NCBI RefSeq assembly: GCF_010183535.1
Contig: NC_071328.1
Location: forward strand, 6,200,001-6,264,000
From: Caenorhabditis remanei
Lineage: Eukaryota > Nematoda > Chromadorea > Rhabditida > Rhabditidae
DNA: 64,000 nt
Direction: 5' to 3'
Position 1 is the first letter of the stretch. Each line of letters opens with the position of its first letter. Positions 43,889 through 55,897 of the stretch are shown piece by piece. The notes under the pieces are model-generated. The model saw nothing but the letters and a program-made list of their open reading frames with translations, was not told the DNA's origin and made no database searches. The translations under genes were made by a program, and so were the position numbers.

Positions 43889-46800
43889 ATGAAGACCGTC
43901 TTTCTTATACTGGGTACCCTACTGTGGGTCTCCGTACCCGGATGGGCTTCTATTAGTGCAGGTGAGTCAGTTGTTGGAGAATGAGAGTATTCAAAAAAAA
44001 GTGGAAGGAAAATCAATAACCTGGGGTTGCTTGGAAGTACCCTCGAGAAACCGAAAAGTTGAAATACTCAATGCAATTAGAAAAGGTTGTTTGTCAACTT
44101 GAAGTAAGAGGTCTTGAGTTTTCTGAGCTTTGAATAGGTGTCAAAACTCACTGAAAGTTCTTACTGAAAGTCGAAATTCTACTGTCCTCATCATGTTTAT
44201 CAGTTCTGATTTGGATTCGAATCATTCTCTTTACTAAATATTTCAGTTATTTACAATTCGAATTGCTAGAACGCCTTTCCAACCTTACCGAACACCAGTT
44301 TCAAGGCTATTTAATCCAAAAGTCAACCTATTTACTTTTCGCATCAAAAGGGGCTAAGAAGAACAGAACGAAATTATATATTTGCTAACACAACCCAAAC
44401 AAATCGAATAAATTGTTTATATATCACATACACAAAGGCGGCATAGTTTTAATGTCGATGAGTATGCTTAATTGAAGAAAAATCTGGAATCGCTTTGAAT
44501 TTGTTTTTAATGACGGCAAATTGTCAGTCTTTTTGGATTCCTCTTTTCGGGACAATTCGAATGAGTATAAACATTAGATCTTTCTGCTAACCTTGTCATA
44601 TTTTATTAGCTACCGTAATCTCGCTGAAATTTTAACAAATTTGTGTTTGTTGCACGAGGCAACCATTAGATTAAAACTTGTTCAAAACTAGTTGCTTCAA
44701 ATGAAACAACTGAACATTCCCAGGAAACACATAATTGCAAAATCTGAACTCCTTGAATCAATGTAGCTTCAATCATGTCCTTTTTTTCAGACAACACATT
44801 CTCGGATCGAAACATCGGAGAGTTCCGAGAGCTCATCATAAACACAAAAGACGGCGCACTTTTTGCTGGTTCAGAGGGAGCAATCTTCCGTCTTTGGGCT
44901 TATAATATCAACGATACTGGAGAGAATGTGTTCTCAAAAAAGCAATTAATCCTCAGTGAATCGGAAGAATCAGAATGTCGTTCGACTGCAAGTGATGAGA
45001 GATTATGTCGACCATCTACTCGCTTCTTAGCGTTTACTAACAATATGGACTCGATTTATGTGTGTAGTTCAGTTGGAATGCGTCCAGAAATCAGAGTATT
45101 GGATTCACTTTCATTGCAAGATCAACAAGAACCGAGAACTGAAATTGGTATTTGTGTTGTGGACCCAACATTCAATTCGACGGCTGTAGTGGTGGATAAC
45201 GGAAATCCAGAAGGTGAGATAATTAAAATATATGAAATTACTGTAACTAGATATTTCTCCAGATGCCACCTCCGTCTACTCCGGAATCCGTACCGGAATG
45301 GGCGGTGAGAATCATTTGATCTACCGGCCTCCACTCACCAAAAACGGAAAACAACTTCATGCTTCAATTCGAACAATTTACTCGGATAACAAATGGCTGA
45401 ATGAGCCACAATTCGTCGGATCATTCGATGTTGGACAACATGTTCTCTTCTTTTTCAGAGAGATTGCACATGATAATTCATTCGGAGAGAGAATTATTCA
45501 TTCGAGAGTTGCAAGAGTTTGTAAAAAAGATATTGGAGGAAGGAACGTGTTGAGACAAGTATGGACTTCGTTTGTCAAGGCGAGATTGAATTGTTCAGTT
45601 TCTGCAAATTATCCATTCTACTTTGATCATATTCGTGAGTTCTTTTTTCTTCTTGTCTTTGACAAAACACTACCGTCCAAGTCGAGTTGAAATGTTCAAC
45701 TGGAAATAGAAAACATTTGTTATTTTTCTATTCTTTTCAAAAATAATTATTATATTTTCAGAATCTGTAAAACGAGTCGACAAACATGGCGAAACATTCT
45801 TCTACGCCACATTCAGTACATCTGAAACTGCATTCACTTCTTCCGCAATTTGTATGTTCCAGTTGTCTTCAATTAATCATGTAAGATCCACTTTAATTTT
45901 TTATTATTTCAAATATAAAAATTTCAGCTTCTGGACACCGGACTCCTCATGGAAGAATCCGCAAATGGGCAGTTCTCAGTGACTGCTGACGAGATTCCAG
46001 CTCATCGTCCAGGAACGGTAAGCCTTCTGAATTTCGGAGTTTAATCTATTTTTCTTTCTCTTTTCAGTGTTCTTCAAACTCCCACAGTATCTCTGACACT
46101 GATCTTCACTTCGCCAAAACTCATCTTCTTGTTTCTGATTCTATTTCTGGAGGCACTCCAATTCTTCCACTCCGGGATCACGTCTACACTCACATCATCG
46201 TTGATCAACTTCAGAATCAAAATGTCATTTTTGCATTCGACAGTCCCCATCGAAAAATGTGGAAAATCTCTCATTGGAAAGAAGGAAATGAATGGAAATC
46301 TAATCTGATCGAACAACAAGATCTCAGAACTCCGGCCGGCTCCAAGATCAACGACGTCGCTCTTTTGCCTTCTGAATTCTTCTTCACTTCTTCAAAAGGG
46401 GGCGTGTCCCAATTCTCTGTTGCAAGATGTCAAGATCTTCCATCGTGTGCTCTATGCTCTTTGGATCCATACTGTAGTTGGAATGCAGTCAACTCGAAAT
46501 GTGCATTGAAAACTAAAACAAACGAGAAATCAGTCGGATGGGTTTCCAGTTCATGGGCTGGAAGAATCTCTCCAGAATGCTCTGCCGTCGAGAAACTCAC
46601 TGTTAAAGATGTTTATTTGGGTGATGGAATCAAAATGGTCGGTGCAAGAGGCGGAGTATGGCAGAAAGATGGGCGGGACTTGGAATTCGGACAACGGCAC
46701 GTGGCAACAGAGAATGGAGAGTTGGTGATATTGGATGTTGATGTGGAAGATGCAGGAACTTATGAGTGTTTGAGAGGAAATATTATTTTGATGAGAGCAA

Positions 46801-47019
46801 GAGTTGTCGTTCATGGTCAGTTATTCAACACTTCAGTAGACCAATAAACATTATTTCTTTCCAGAGAACTGTGCCCGGCCAACGAGTGTCTCAGAATATC
46901 GTTCATGCCAACGTGAATGGTGTAAGAAGGCGGACGCCTACAAAGCTGCTCTGAATATTTGGAGTGACTCGAATAAAAAGAACGTGCAATGCAAAGCAAA
47001 CGGCTCTAATATTCACTAA
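43889..47019 (+). CDS. mab-20: Secreted semaphorin (class 2 type)
   Basis: Semaphorins are extracellular guidance ligands for plexins; MAB-20 controls epidermal contacts and ray/tail morphogenesis. Seven exons (43889-43961, 44791-45213, 45263-45634, 45762-45880, 45928-46017, 46068-46815, 46865-47019) give 659 residues. Exon 1 encodes a signal peptide ([20 protein letters not shown]). The sema propeller follows ([55 protein letters not shown]). A PSI module ([19 protein letters not shown]) and an Ig-like domain ([10 protein letters not shown]) come next, then a short Cys-containing tail. There is no membrane segment, which fits a class 2 secreted form rather than SMP-type transmembrane semaphorins. 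The first intron (829 nt) is the longest and may hold regulatory sequence. Neighbouring chaf-2 matches the C. elegans locus as I recall it. Confidence 0.92.
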
Positions 47020-47404
47020 ATAATTAATTATTTTTAATTTATTTGATTTTCCTCACTAATTTATGTTGTATTTTTCTGTGTCTTAGACGATCTCAACTTC
47101 ACTTGAATCATCCTTGCATTTAACTTTAATATTGTTTTTAATGTTCCAGCTTTTGTAAATATTAATAAAAAGTTTTAAAGCATCAAATCTGTAGTATTTT
47201 ATTGCTCTCTGATTGGGAAAATTATTAAAAGGTAATGTTTCAGAAACTATGTTTTGGTGGTAGCAAATATAGGTTATGGGTGATGCTGTAGCAATGTGGG
47301 TCATTTTGGTGATTGGGAGTAAAAGGTGAAAAGAATACGAGGTCGAAATATTTGAAAAAGGGTAACGAAGAGAAGAGAGCAGGAATTGACTTATTGTAGT
47401 ACTG
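47020..47404. other. Convergent 3' region between mab-20 and the RING gene
   Basis: 385 nt of AT-rich 3' sequence; an aataaaa motif lies at about 47163. No gene seen. Confidence 0.5.
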
Positions 47405-48810
47405 CTATTGTCGCTCAAAGTAGTACAAAAAGTTCTCTTCGTTCCCAGCATTGTGTTGTCGAGGGGTTCCTGGGAGGGGTGGCTGAGCTGCTGGCCGTGG
47501 TGGAACTGGAGGTGCATTTGGCAATCTAGCGCCTTCTGGAGTCCTGTCTGGGGAAATGAATCTTGCCAGGAATTCACTTCGTGGCATGTCTCTTTCCAAC
47601 TCATCACTCCACATTTGAACATGAGTGATCAGATTATCTATTTGTTCCGTCTTCGTGGATATCTCTTCCATGAACTTCTCAAAGAGCGTCTTCTGATGAT
47701 AACTTTCCGTTGCTTCACGGAAACGAGTCATATTCAGCTCATGGTTCCCACTCCAAAGTATCCATTTCGCCATCGTTTTATCCAGAAGTTCACGGAATCG
47801 AAGTTGTGATTTTGTTAGTTTCTCTTGGGATTGAAGTATACGACGAATATTTTCCTGTCGTTGCATTTCAACTCGAAGTGGTTGTAATGGGATGAAACTG
47901 TGCTTCTTTCCAATATGAGCCAGTAGACACGTTGAGCATAATGAAAACTGGTGGAGGCTGACGCTGCGTTCAACAAGTTCATTTGTATTCGTATCTTCGT
48001 TGATTGGTGAGCATTGGGTGCAGATGTTGACACTGAAAGAAGAGAAATTTCAGTCTAGAATGAGGAATGTAGTGTTTTCATTTTGAACATGCGTGAGAAG
48101 CGCTAATTTTTTTCAAGTCAAAACAGTCCGAGACGCTTTCAACTCAAAAGTTTTCTGATTTAAAATTGAAAAATAAAATAATCTAATAACTCACTCTTTT
48201 TCGTGATAGACTCCTTCGCACTCGATGCAATTCACAAATGCAATGTTATGTGTCGCTTCTTTGCACATTCCGTCGACGACATCTATCAATTGATAGTTTG
48301 TTCGAATGCATGCTCGGGGTGTTTTTGTCTCCGTCTGCAAAAATACAATTTATTTTTTTAACGCGGTGCTTGAAAGCAAGTGTCTTTCATACGTACTCTA
48401 CAAACCGGACACGAAATAGAAACAATCGTTGGATCCAAACCAGTATTGTATCGTCGACGACTTTGTTCTTCCAGAACATTAATGCACGATTCACACACTG
48501 TATGCGCACATTGCAATATTTTCGGCGTGTGTCGTTTTCCGTCTGAAAATGATGAAAAAACTGAGTTGGGCATTCCGCAAATATACAATTTTCGGTGAGT
48601 AACAACACTCTTTAATAACCCTAGCCTGTTGTTTAGCAAGGACGTGTTCGTACGTTTTTTCAGGTATTCAGAATTAGCAAAACTATCCTTAAAACTTTTA
48701 GTTTCAGAGAAAAACTTAGATTTTGAACGTTGAAAATCTCTTAAAAACTAACCATACGGTTCGAGGCACACTTGACATGTCGGTGTCCGAATGAAGGGCT
48801 GTACAGACAT
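47405..48810 (-). CDS. RING/B-box (TRIM-like) protein 1
   Basis: Probable E3 ubiquitin ligase. Four exons (48810-48753, 48542-48397, 48334-48195, 48032-47405) give 323 residues. The RING is split over the first exons: CQVCLEPYG, LQCAHTVCESCINVLEEQ, SCPVCR, with the expected C-x2-C, C-x-H-x3-C-x2-C, C-x2-C order. A B-box-like zinc module follows (CIECEGVYHEKDVNICTQC, LCSTCLLAHIGKKHSF). A coiled-coil region (MQRQENIRRILQSQEKLTKS onward) leads to a Pro-rich tail (PPVPPRPAAQPPLPGTP). Exon 2 uses gtacgt as donor, which keeps the RING frame. The gene lies head to tail with a second RING/B-box gene upstream on the same strand, with 275 nt between them; the two are diverged paralogues. Confidence 0.85.
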
Positions 48811-49085
48811 GCTGCTCTTGAAGTTGAGCATTTCGTGGAAAAAAAAGAAAAAAGAGTGAAAGAAGAACGCTGACCGTTGCATGGAGATAAAGAAACATCA
48901 GGTATTGGCGCCGAAATTCGAAGAATGATAGTCCAAAATTTTCGACAATCGAAAAAAAATGTAGATCAAATAATTAAAGTAGAATTTATTTTTGAAAAGA
49001 GTTGGATTACCAAAAGCGAAGAAGCACCGATTAAGACATTTTACAAGATACGAGAATAATGAAGAGAAACATTTTTGTCAGGCGT

Positions 49086-50661
49086 CTAGAATAAAACCAA
49101 AATGTTCTTGAAAAAGAGGAAGAATCCATAGAAAATGATGAAGGCAATGAAAAGTTTCTGGTGGGCCAGGTGGATGTCTTCATTGAGAATTTTTAATGAA
49201 TTATGATTGATTTGATTCCAGATCGGAGATACAGTGTTCCAGATAAGCTCTTTTATCTTCTGAATGCGAGTTTTTGGCTCTTCGAGCTCCACAACAGCGC
49301 CTTCTATCTCTTCAGGCTTGATTTTCAGAACTTCCAGCAAATTTATCTTCTCTGCAAAACAATGTTTTGCATCTATTTCTTCGTTAGCTTTCTCCAGATT
49401 TTTAAGCTTAATTTCGACCATTTCATTCAGTTTTCCACCTCCTTCGATCAGAAGATTCAGAATGTTTATGATCTATAAATGAGTATTTTTGAGGGGTTGA
49501 ATTGAAATTTTAGCTCACTTCATTCATTTCCATTTTGTATTTTTCGAATATTTTATTTAAACTCTGTAGACTTTTCGCTCTTTCCATAAGCTCCACAATT
49601 CTGTTAATTTCTGCTTCTTTTTTGGCAACAAGTTGCGGAATTGTAGACAAAATTATTCGAACAGACGAGAACTTTTCAGTCATTTGAGATTTAAGAACGT
49701 CCACACTTTTCTTGTTTGTTTTGAACTGATGATCGAGCTGAAAGTGTGGATTTATGGATGAACAGACACACAGATAGACTCACTCTCACTGGAACATACG
49801 AAATGACAGTATGACCTTCTTTGTTGTGTTCTTTCAGCACACATGTCGAACAAATCGTGTAGTTATCTGGGTGAATTGGAGGCTGAAATTAATTATATAT
49901 ATATTTTTTAATGAAACGTATTTCTCAAACCTTTTCCTTCAAAATTTCCTGAATATCAAATTGATGATTCTGGATAGTGCATTCACGACAGATATGGAAC
50001 GAAGATTCGGCACCAGTTAGTTTACAAACTGGACAAGTCATGATACGAGCGTCTTCAGGTGCAATAGCATCTGAAAAAAGAGACATCTGGATATACAGAC
50101 ATCCAGACAGATCTCACCCAACAGTTGGAAGTTATTCGGGAAACTTTTCGCTTGTCGAGTTTCCATTGAAGCCTGAAACAATTATGAACATCTGGATATC
50201 ACGACAACGAGACACATAGAATAACTCACTCGACATATTGGACACGAGAGAGAAGTGAAGACTTCGCCATTTCCAGAGTAAGATACTTGTCTGAATGAGA
50301 TGATTTTACCGTAGATTTGGAGAATTGTCAGACTTACACAGATTCCAGCAGACGTTTCAGACAATTCACACAGATCGAGTGTCCACAACTCAAAACTTTC
50401 GGAATGTTTAGCTTCGGATCTGAAAAAGAGATGTTTTGAGAAATCCACAGTAATCAGGATTACTGTATCCACTTCCTTTAGAAAGTATTACAGAGGAATC
50501 AGATAATTTTAGAGACGAATTCTTCAGATAAAATACTTTAGTACCAAGAAAACAGACAACTTACCAAATTCTTCTTTACAAATCGGACATGACGTCTTCA
50601 AACTGAATTTCTCCTCTCGAAGACAGCTAACAGTCAGCATGTTCGCCGGTACTAGATCCAT
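49086..50661 (-). CDS. RING/B-box protein 2 with C-terminal membrane anchor
   Basis: About eight exons starting MDLVPANMLTV at 50661 and ending at the TAG at 49086. The RING is dispersed over exons 1-3: SCPICKEEF, VLSCGHSICVNCLKRLLE, SCPICR. Two Cys-rich B-box-like blocks follow (MTCPVCKLTGAESSFHICRE, TICSTCVLKEHNKEGH). A long helical coiled coil comes next (LVAKKEAEINRIVELMERAK, NLEKANEEIDAKHCF). The last ~25 residues are hydrophobic (KLFIAFIIFYGFFLFF), ending FKNILVLF, a tail anchor with little after it. TRIM-type ligases with a terminal membrane segment are known from ER-associated members of other animals; ER or outer-mitochondrial placement here is inference. Same strand and similar layout as the preceding RING gene. 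Confidence 0.85.
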
Positions 50662-51542
50662 TCTCTAGAAAAAAGTTTCAGTAGTCCAAACAAGTTCATA
50701 TGTATTATATTGTGAGTTGAAAATCAAAGAAAGTTACTCCATCATATTTGCAGGTACTGTAAATACTGTACCTCATAACTATCTACAGTAAACCTATCCA
50801 TCTATTTGGTAAGCAGTCTCGTCGGACTACTATAGAATTTAGACGATTTTGCATCGCAATAGAAAAATTGTAAAATTGACATAAAAACCGTCTTCTGGTG
50901 CCGAATGACCATCTGCCTAAAGTGCTGACTTCTTGTGTAAAGTGTCCCTTTTTGTTTGTTTTATCTTCTTCTCCCTTGAAATCTTTTTGTAACTCTGAAT
51001 CATGCTGACCTCTTCGTCATCCAATGGAACTCGCATGCTGACTGTGCAAATAGAGTCAACTTTCAAAAACTACAGTAATCCTTTTGAGCACTTTGGCTTC
51101 CTTTCTCTTGATTTGAGCTTTTTTCAGTACCTCGGAGATTCATCTCACTCAGAACTTTGATTTTTCTTCTTTTACCACCCAATATTCTCTTGCACCACTG
51201 TCTGGTAACCTCAAAAATGTATGTTCTTAAAATACTTCATAGAAAATCAAACACGCTCCATTGACAACGCGCGTAAAACAGTTTTTTGAAAACATTTTCT
51301 GCCAAATTTCAGCTTCTTAAAAACTTTTTTTGGTGATTTTCGACAAATTCTCTGTTAATATTTCAGAAATTCTTGATTTTCGAGCAAAATAAATGATAAA
51401 CTAAATATTTTCAGTCATAACTCTAAAGCATTTTAAGATTGAGATTGCTAAAATATATATCAAGATTCTGTTTTTTCGTCTATATCATAAAACAAACGGA
51501 TCTCATAATTTTTCAGACTAACTCCTTATATGAAATATTAAA
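50662..51542. other. Divergent intergenic region between RING gene 2 and chaf-2
   Basis: 881 nt, AT-rich, with several ctacagtaa/tactgtag phrases that recur throughout the window. No coding exon seen; it should contain both promoters. Confidence 0.45.
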
Positions 51543-53251
51543 ATGGATCATTTCATGCCACAAATCTTCTGGCATGACCGGCAAGGTCTTCTCTCCGTTG
51601 ATTTACACCACATGATGCGAAATGGAAAATACAGATTGGTGACTGCAAGTGTACAGAAAGAAGTAAGTCTCATTATCGATTTTTTTGGCTTAACTTTCAA
51701 TCATTCCTTCTTCAGGTCAGAGTGTGGGAGTTTGAGTTCGAACTTGGATTGGACCCCAAAAGCCAAGAGACTAAACCTCAACTGACTGTAGGCTTTTTGG
51801 CAAATCTCGCATTTCACAATCAGGCGATCAATCAAGTAAAATTCAGTCCAAGCAAAGAATGTACGTTAAAAAATAAGTTTCCTATTGAAAGTTGTTTCTT
51901 TTTCAGATGATCTCCTGGCATCCGGCGATTGCGAAGGACGTATTACAATTTGGAAGCTCAGTGATCAACCCGCTCCACCACCACAAGATGAAATGCCGAC
52001 GAATAAAGAGAATTGGATCAGATATAAGGTTCTAAACCATAATAGTGATGTAAATGCGTTGTGTTGGAGTCCGTCAGGAACACAGATCGCTTCAGTATCC
52101 AATGATCATACATTAGCTGTTCATGATGCTTTAACAGGTGAGTATCTAATCTTTCACTTTCATCAGCAAACGGGCGGTGCACTCGAAATACCACTAAACT
52201 TTTTCTTTTAGGTAAACGGCTATTCGTGGCAAGCAATTTTCGAAGTCCAAATGGAGTGTGCTGGGATCCATTAGGCAAATACATCGTCACAATGTCCCCT
52301 GATCGTCGAATGGATTTAATGGATGCCGTGAAAGGAACACGTCTGAAACACTTCAGCTCCGCCACACTTCCCGCCAGATCATTCCTTTCCGCCTCTGGAA
52401 TGATTCATTTGGAGGAGAAATCTCACAAGTTGTTCCACGACGATCAATTGTTTAGTTTCCAACGAGCACTTGTATTCTCACCGAACGGAGAATTTATTGC
52501 GGCACCATGTGCACATTTGGAATTGGGATCTTCTGATTTGTATGGAACATATTTCTTCAAGAGAGAAGATTTGGGTACAAAAGATCTCCCATTCGCATTC
52601 TATCCGGCGCCGAAACCAACTTTCCTCGTTCGTTTTTCTCCAATCACATTCACTCTTTTGCCAACAACTAAAGAGAATCATTTGGGTCTTCCGTATCGTC
52701 TTCTGTGGATTGCACTCAACAAAGACGCTATATACTTCTACGATAGTCAACACAATTATCCGGTTGCTGTGGTCGATAACATCCATTTGAATTCTCTGAC
52801 AGATGCTGCATTCAGCAGTGATGGACGTGTGCTTGTGATCTCTTCGCTTGAAGGATATTGTAGTTTTATACGTATAAATTTGTCGCAATGGGGAGAAATT
52901 ATGACTGAAGTTGTCCCAGTTTGTACATCACCAAATTTGATCGAAGAGAAAAAACAGAAGAAGAGGAAATCGACAGCGGCGGTAGTTGCAGAGAAGGAGA
53001 AAGAAAAGGAGAAAGAAGAAGACCCATCGAAGAAATCTCCAGTAAGAAAGCAAACGGAAACTCCGAAAGGATCTACACCAAAAGCCGTCACTCCGTCATT
53101 GAAAAAGTTTTTCAAAAAGGAACCGAAAACCGCCGGAAGTCCTGCTCCTGCTGCATCTCCTGCATTAGCTGCTACACCTTCTGCAACTACAGAGGCCTCT
53201 CCCGCTACTTCTACGAAAAAAAGAATCCAATTAGTAACACTTGACACATAA
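51543..53251 (+). CDS. chaf-2: Chromatin assembly factor 1 subunit p60 (CHAF1B), WD40
   Basis: CAF-1 deposits newly made H3-H4 on replicating DNA; p60 is the WD-repeat subunit that contacts Asf1. Four exons (51543-51662, 51716-51860, 51907-52137, 52212-53251) give 511 residues. The WD40 propeller is recognisable from HNQAINQVKFSPS, LLASGDCEGRITIWKL, HNSDVNALCWSPSGTQIASV, GVCWDPLGKYIVTMSPDR, the family-specific HDDQLFSFQRALVFSPNG and YFYDSQHNYPVAVVDNIH. The C-terminal ~100 residues are low complexity: Lys/Glu-rich then Ala/Thr/Pro-rich, containing SLKKFFKKEPK. The start is the first ATG, and MDHFMPQIFWHDRQ fits the family N-terminus. Confidence 0.92.
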
Positions 53252-53770
53252 TTTTTCAGTTTTCTGTACTTATAAATTCAAGATCTCCTTTATTCTAGAA
53301 TTTTTTGTTCCATATTTCACTTTCGTATTGCTGTTTAATTTATGAATCATGAGCTTTTACAGCTATTTTTCTGTCTTATTCATTCCGAATTTTTCGCATG
53401 TGAAAATTAGAGGTTGTTTTTGTGTTTCTATAGCGACGAATGTCTGTCAACCTTTCCATGCTTCAAATCGCAATGAGAAGTTGTATCTGCAGAGGCTATG
53501 AGTTTGGATATTATTTTCACAGAAAGAATGCAAGAAATCAGTACTTATCACAGGGAATCGCAATCAAGTAAAGTGATATACAAAGAAAAAGTTAGTAAAA
53601 AGAGAAATAGAAGGTACAAAGAATCGGGGGCACAAAACTGAATATTATGAGAAACTACAAGAGGAAAACTGTTACTAATAAGCTCAGAATCACAGTTTTA
53701 GAACAAACATCCAAATAATTCGAAATGATATTCAATGTAATCACAGAAAACCTAGATATTCTATGGAAAT
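53252..53770. other. Convergent spacer between chaf-2 and the UBA gene
   Basis: 519 nt with no supported exon. Confidence 0.4.
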
Positions 53771-55590
53771 TTATGCCGGTAAAAGCCTTGACAATGCTCT
53801 ATCTTGATCTCCTTTCTCCACAGCCACTGCTTCAAATGTCTGATCTCGTGGGAATCCCATTTTCAGAAGGTTCGCACATACATCCGAATAGGACAGCACC
53901 GTCTGGAAATTCGCAAATTTTTTTAAATACAAAGATCTTTTTTTAACCATTTTGTCACTCAAATCACACTGAATCAAAAACGGCAGCGATTCATCAACAG
54001 TGCTCCGTCCCGTTTTTTCAATTGTTCGACACGCTTTCATGTAATATTCGATCTGAAATCAGATAGTTTTGCTGACACTTTCCTATTTTTAGGGTTATGT
54101 CTTACATGAACTAATCGACTTTTCGGCAATAAATTCAACGACTTATCCACCAAATCAACTCGATACCCTTTCGTTAACAGCCTCTTCTTGAGTTCTTCGT
54201 GCTGCGTTTTTCCGATTTTTTCTTGATTCATTTCAGCTGTTTTCACATGATTATTGTTGTTATTGGGCTGTTGATTGAATGATGGAGATGATGACGTGGA
54301 TTGTGGAGGTTGAGAATTCCAGGAGTTTGATAGCATCAGAACCTGGAAATATATTTTTTTCAAAAAAATCTTTGAGAATTGTTTGAAACCATCAGTAAAA
54401 ATTATTACCTCTTGCAACGCTTTTTTATCATCCAACGCTAAAATTTGCATGTCATCGAAAACATTTTTCGTTGATTCGAATTCATGTAACGAGTGAGGCA
54501 TTGAAGAACTATTCGGAGTATTTGTGGGTTTAGTTGATGACCGGAATGATGGTGTTGAATTAACAGGGCATGGGACGAGAACATTCTGAAAATATGGAAT
54601 ATTCACTTGTCGGTTTTTAACTTCAATAGTTAATATTATTAATTTCGATTTGAAAATGTAGCGTTCTGCTCACCTGTGACAACACATCATGTGCCACACT
54701 ACCTCTCGACTCCGATGTTTTCACATCTGAATGATTAGAAGATGTCGGTCCCCCTCCAGAAGACGTTGTCGTCGTTGAATCCAGTGTAATTGTTTCATTT
54801 TGTTTATCAAATTGTTCACGAGCTCGACTTTCTGCTTCGAATGAATACTGAAATAATAAGTATCGATTTCGTTTCGGATACTTGAGCCGTTGTTTAATTT
54901 TAGAAGTAATGTATAGAGAATAGGTCAAAAGTATCGAAGATAAACAATTCTTTTTGGAAAAATAACAAATATCGGCGAAGAAAAAAGAAATTAAATCTTA
55001 AATGAAAACAAAACAAACCTCGAAACTCGAGAATGTCAATCTCTCTGGAATATGTATCATATCTACTCGAATATTTTGTGTTGGGTAGAATTTTCGACTC
55101 ATGTCCATTGGAATGTCTCTGATGTAATCTGGAATGTAAACTGGGGGAATTATGAGACACCCTGAAGAGAAAAATAGACAATTCTGATTTTTTGAAGATT
55201 ACACTTCTAAATAATTTTCAGTAGAAATTATGGTTACAAAATACTTGAAAAGTTTCGTAAGGGCTTTTGTTTTAACATTCTATATTGACTATAAAACAAT
55301 TTCCGAGCTGATTTATTATCGAAAATTATCAAAAGTAAGTTAGTTGATGAATTGACGGCTATTTTACTTTTTAATTTCTAAAGAGTTTTGCTCTCGAGCT
55401 CAGACAATTTAGTTTATTTTACACGACAGTAATATGCTAACTTCGAATTAACTTCAAAAACATGAAATACTGTTGTTTTCAATAGCAAAACTATTTTTTC
55501 TGGGTGGCATTTTGTTTGCTCATGGATTCCATCGTTTTCTGTTAATTTGAAAACGAAATACTTACCATGAAAAACATCGTCAAAACTCAT
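53771..55590 (-). CDS. UBA-domain protein, UBAP1-like (candidate ESCRT-I component)
   Basis: Six exons (55590-55566, 55161-55019, 54847-54674, 54585-54409, 54342-54106, 54052-53771), all but the first junction in phase 0, give 345 residues. The N-terminal exons (MSFDDVFHG, IPPVYIPDYIRDIPMD) are compact. The middle is Ser/Thr/Asn-rich (TTTTSSGGGPTSSNHSD). The C-terminal third has two helical UBA-like units: EELKKRLLTKGYRVDLVDKS, and the clearer SDVCANLLKMGFPRDQTFEA followed by DRALSRLLPA at the very end. A short conserved N-terminus, disordered linker and tandem C-terminal UBA pair is the layout of UBAP1, the ubiquitin-binding ESCRT-I subunit. The UBA call is solid; the UBAP1 identity is inference from architecture. 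Divergent from the next gene. Confidence 0.72.
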
Positions 55591-55897
55591 TTCGCAATAC
55601 TCGTCCAACTAACCAGGAACCGTTGAAAAAACGAGAAATGCCGTCAGAAAACTGCAAAAATGCGGGAGATTACAGCGTGTGACCGAAAAAGAAAAAGAAA
55701 GAAAACCCGAAGTGCGTGCGGCATGGTTGCAAAACGCCCTGCCGTGGTGTTGCGAAAAGGGGCGGAGCGTAAAGAAAAGTGGAATTAAGCCGGATTCTCC
55801 ATCGATTTTCGCGGATTTTAATAGAATAATTCCGAAAAAGGCGAAGGAAATTCATTACTAAAAAGAAGCAGAAGAACAGAACTCTCAATAAATTTAG
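55591..55897. promoter_or_regulatory. Short divergent promoter region
   Basis: 307 nt between two outward-facing start codons (minus 55590, plus 55898). It is more GC-rich than the surroundings, with ggggcggagcg near 55758 and many gaaa/aaag runs. It must serve both genes if the start codons are right; no specific factor site was identified. Confidence 0.5.

Noticed and set aside
48380..48598. Plus-strand ORF opposite the RING exon
   Set aside because: Shadow of the RING-coding minus strand, whose Cys/His pattern is unmistakable.
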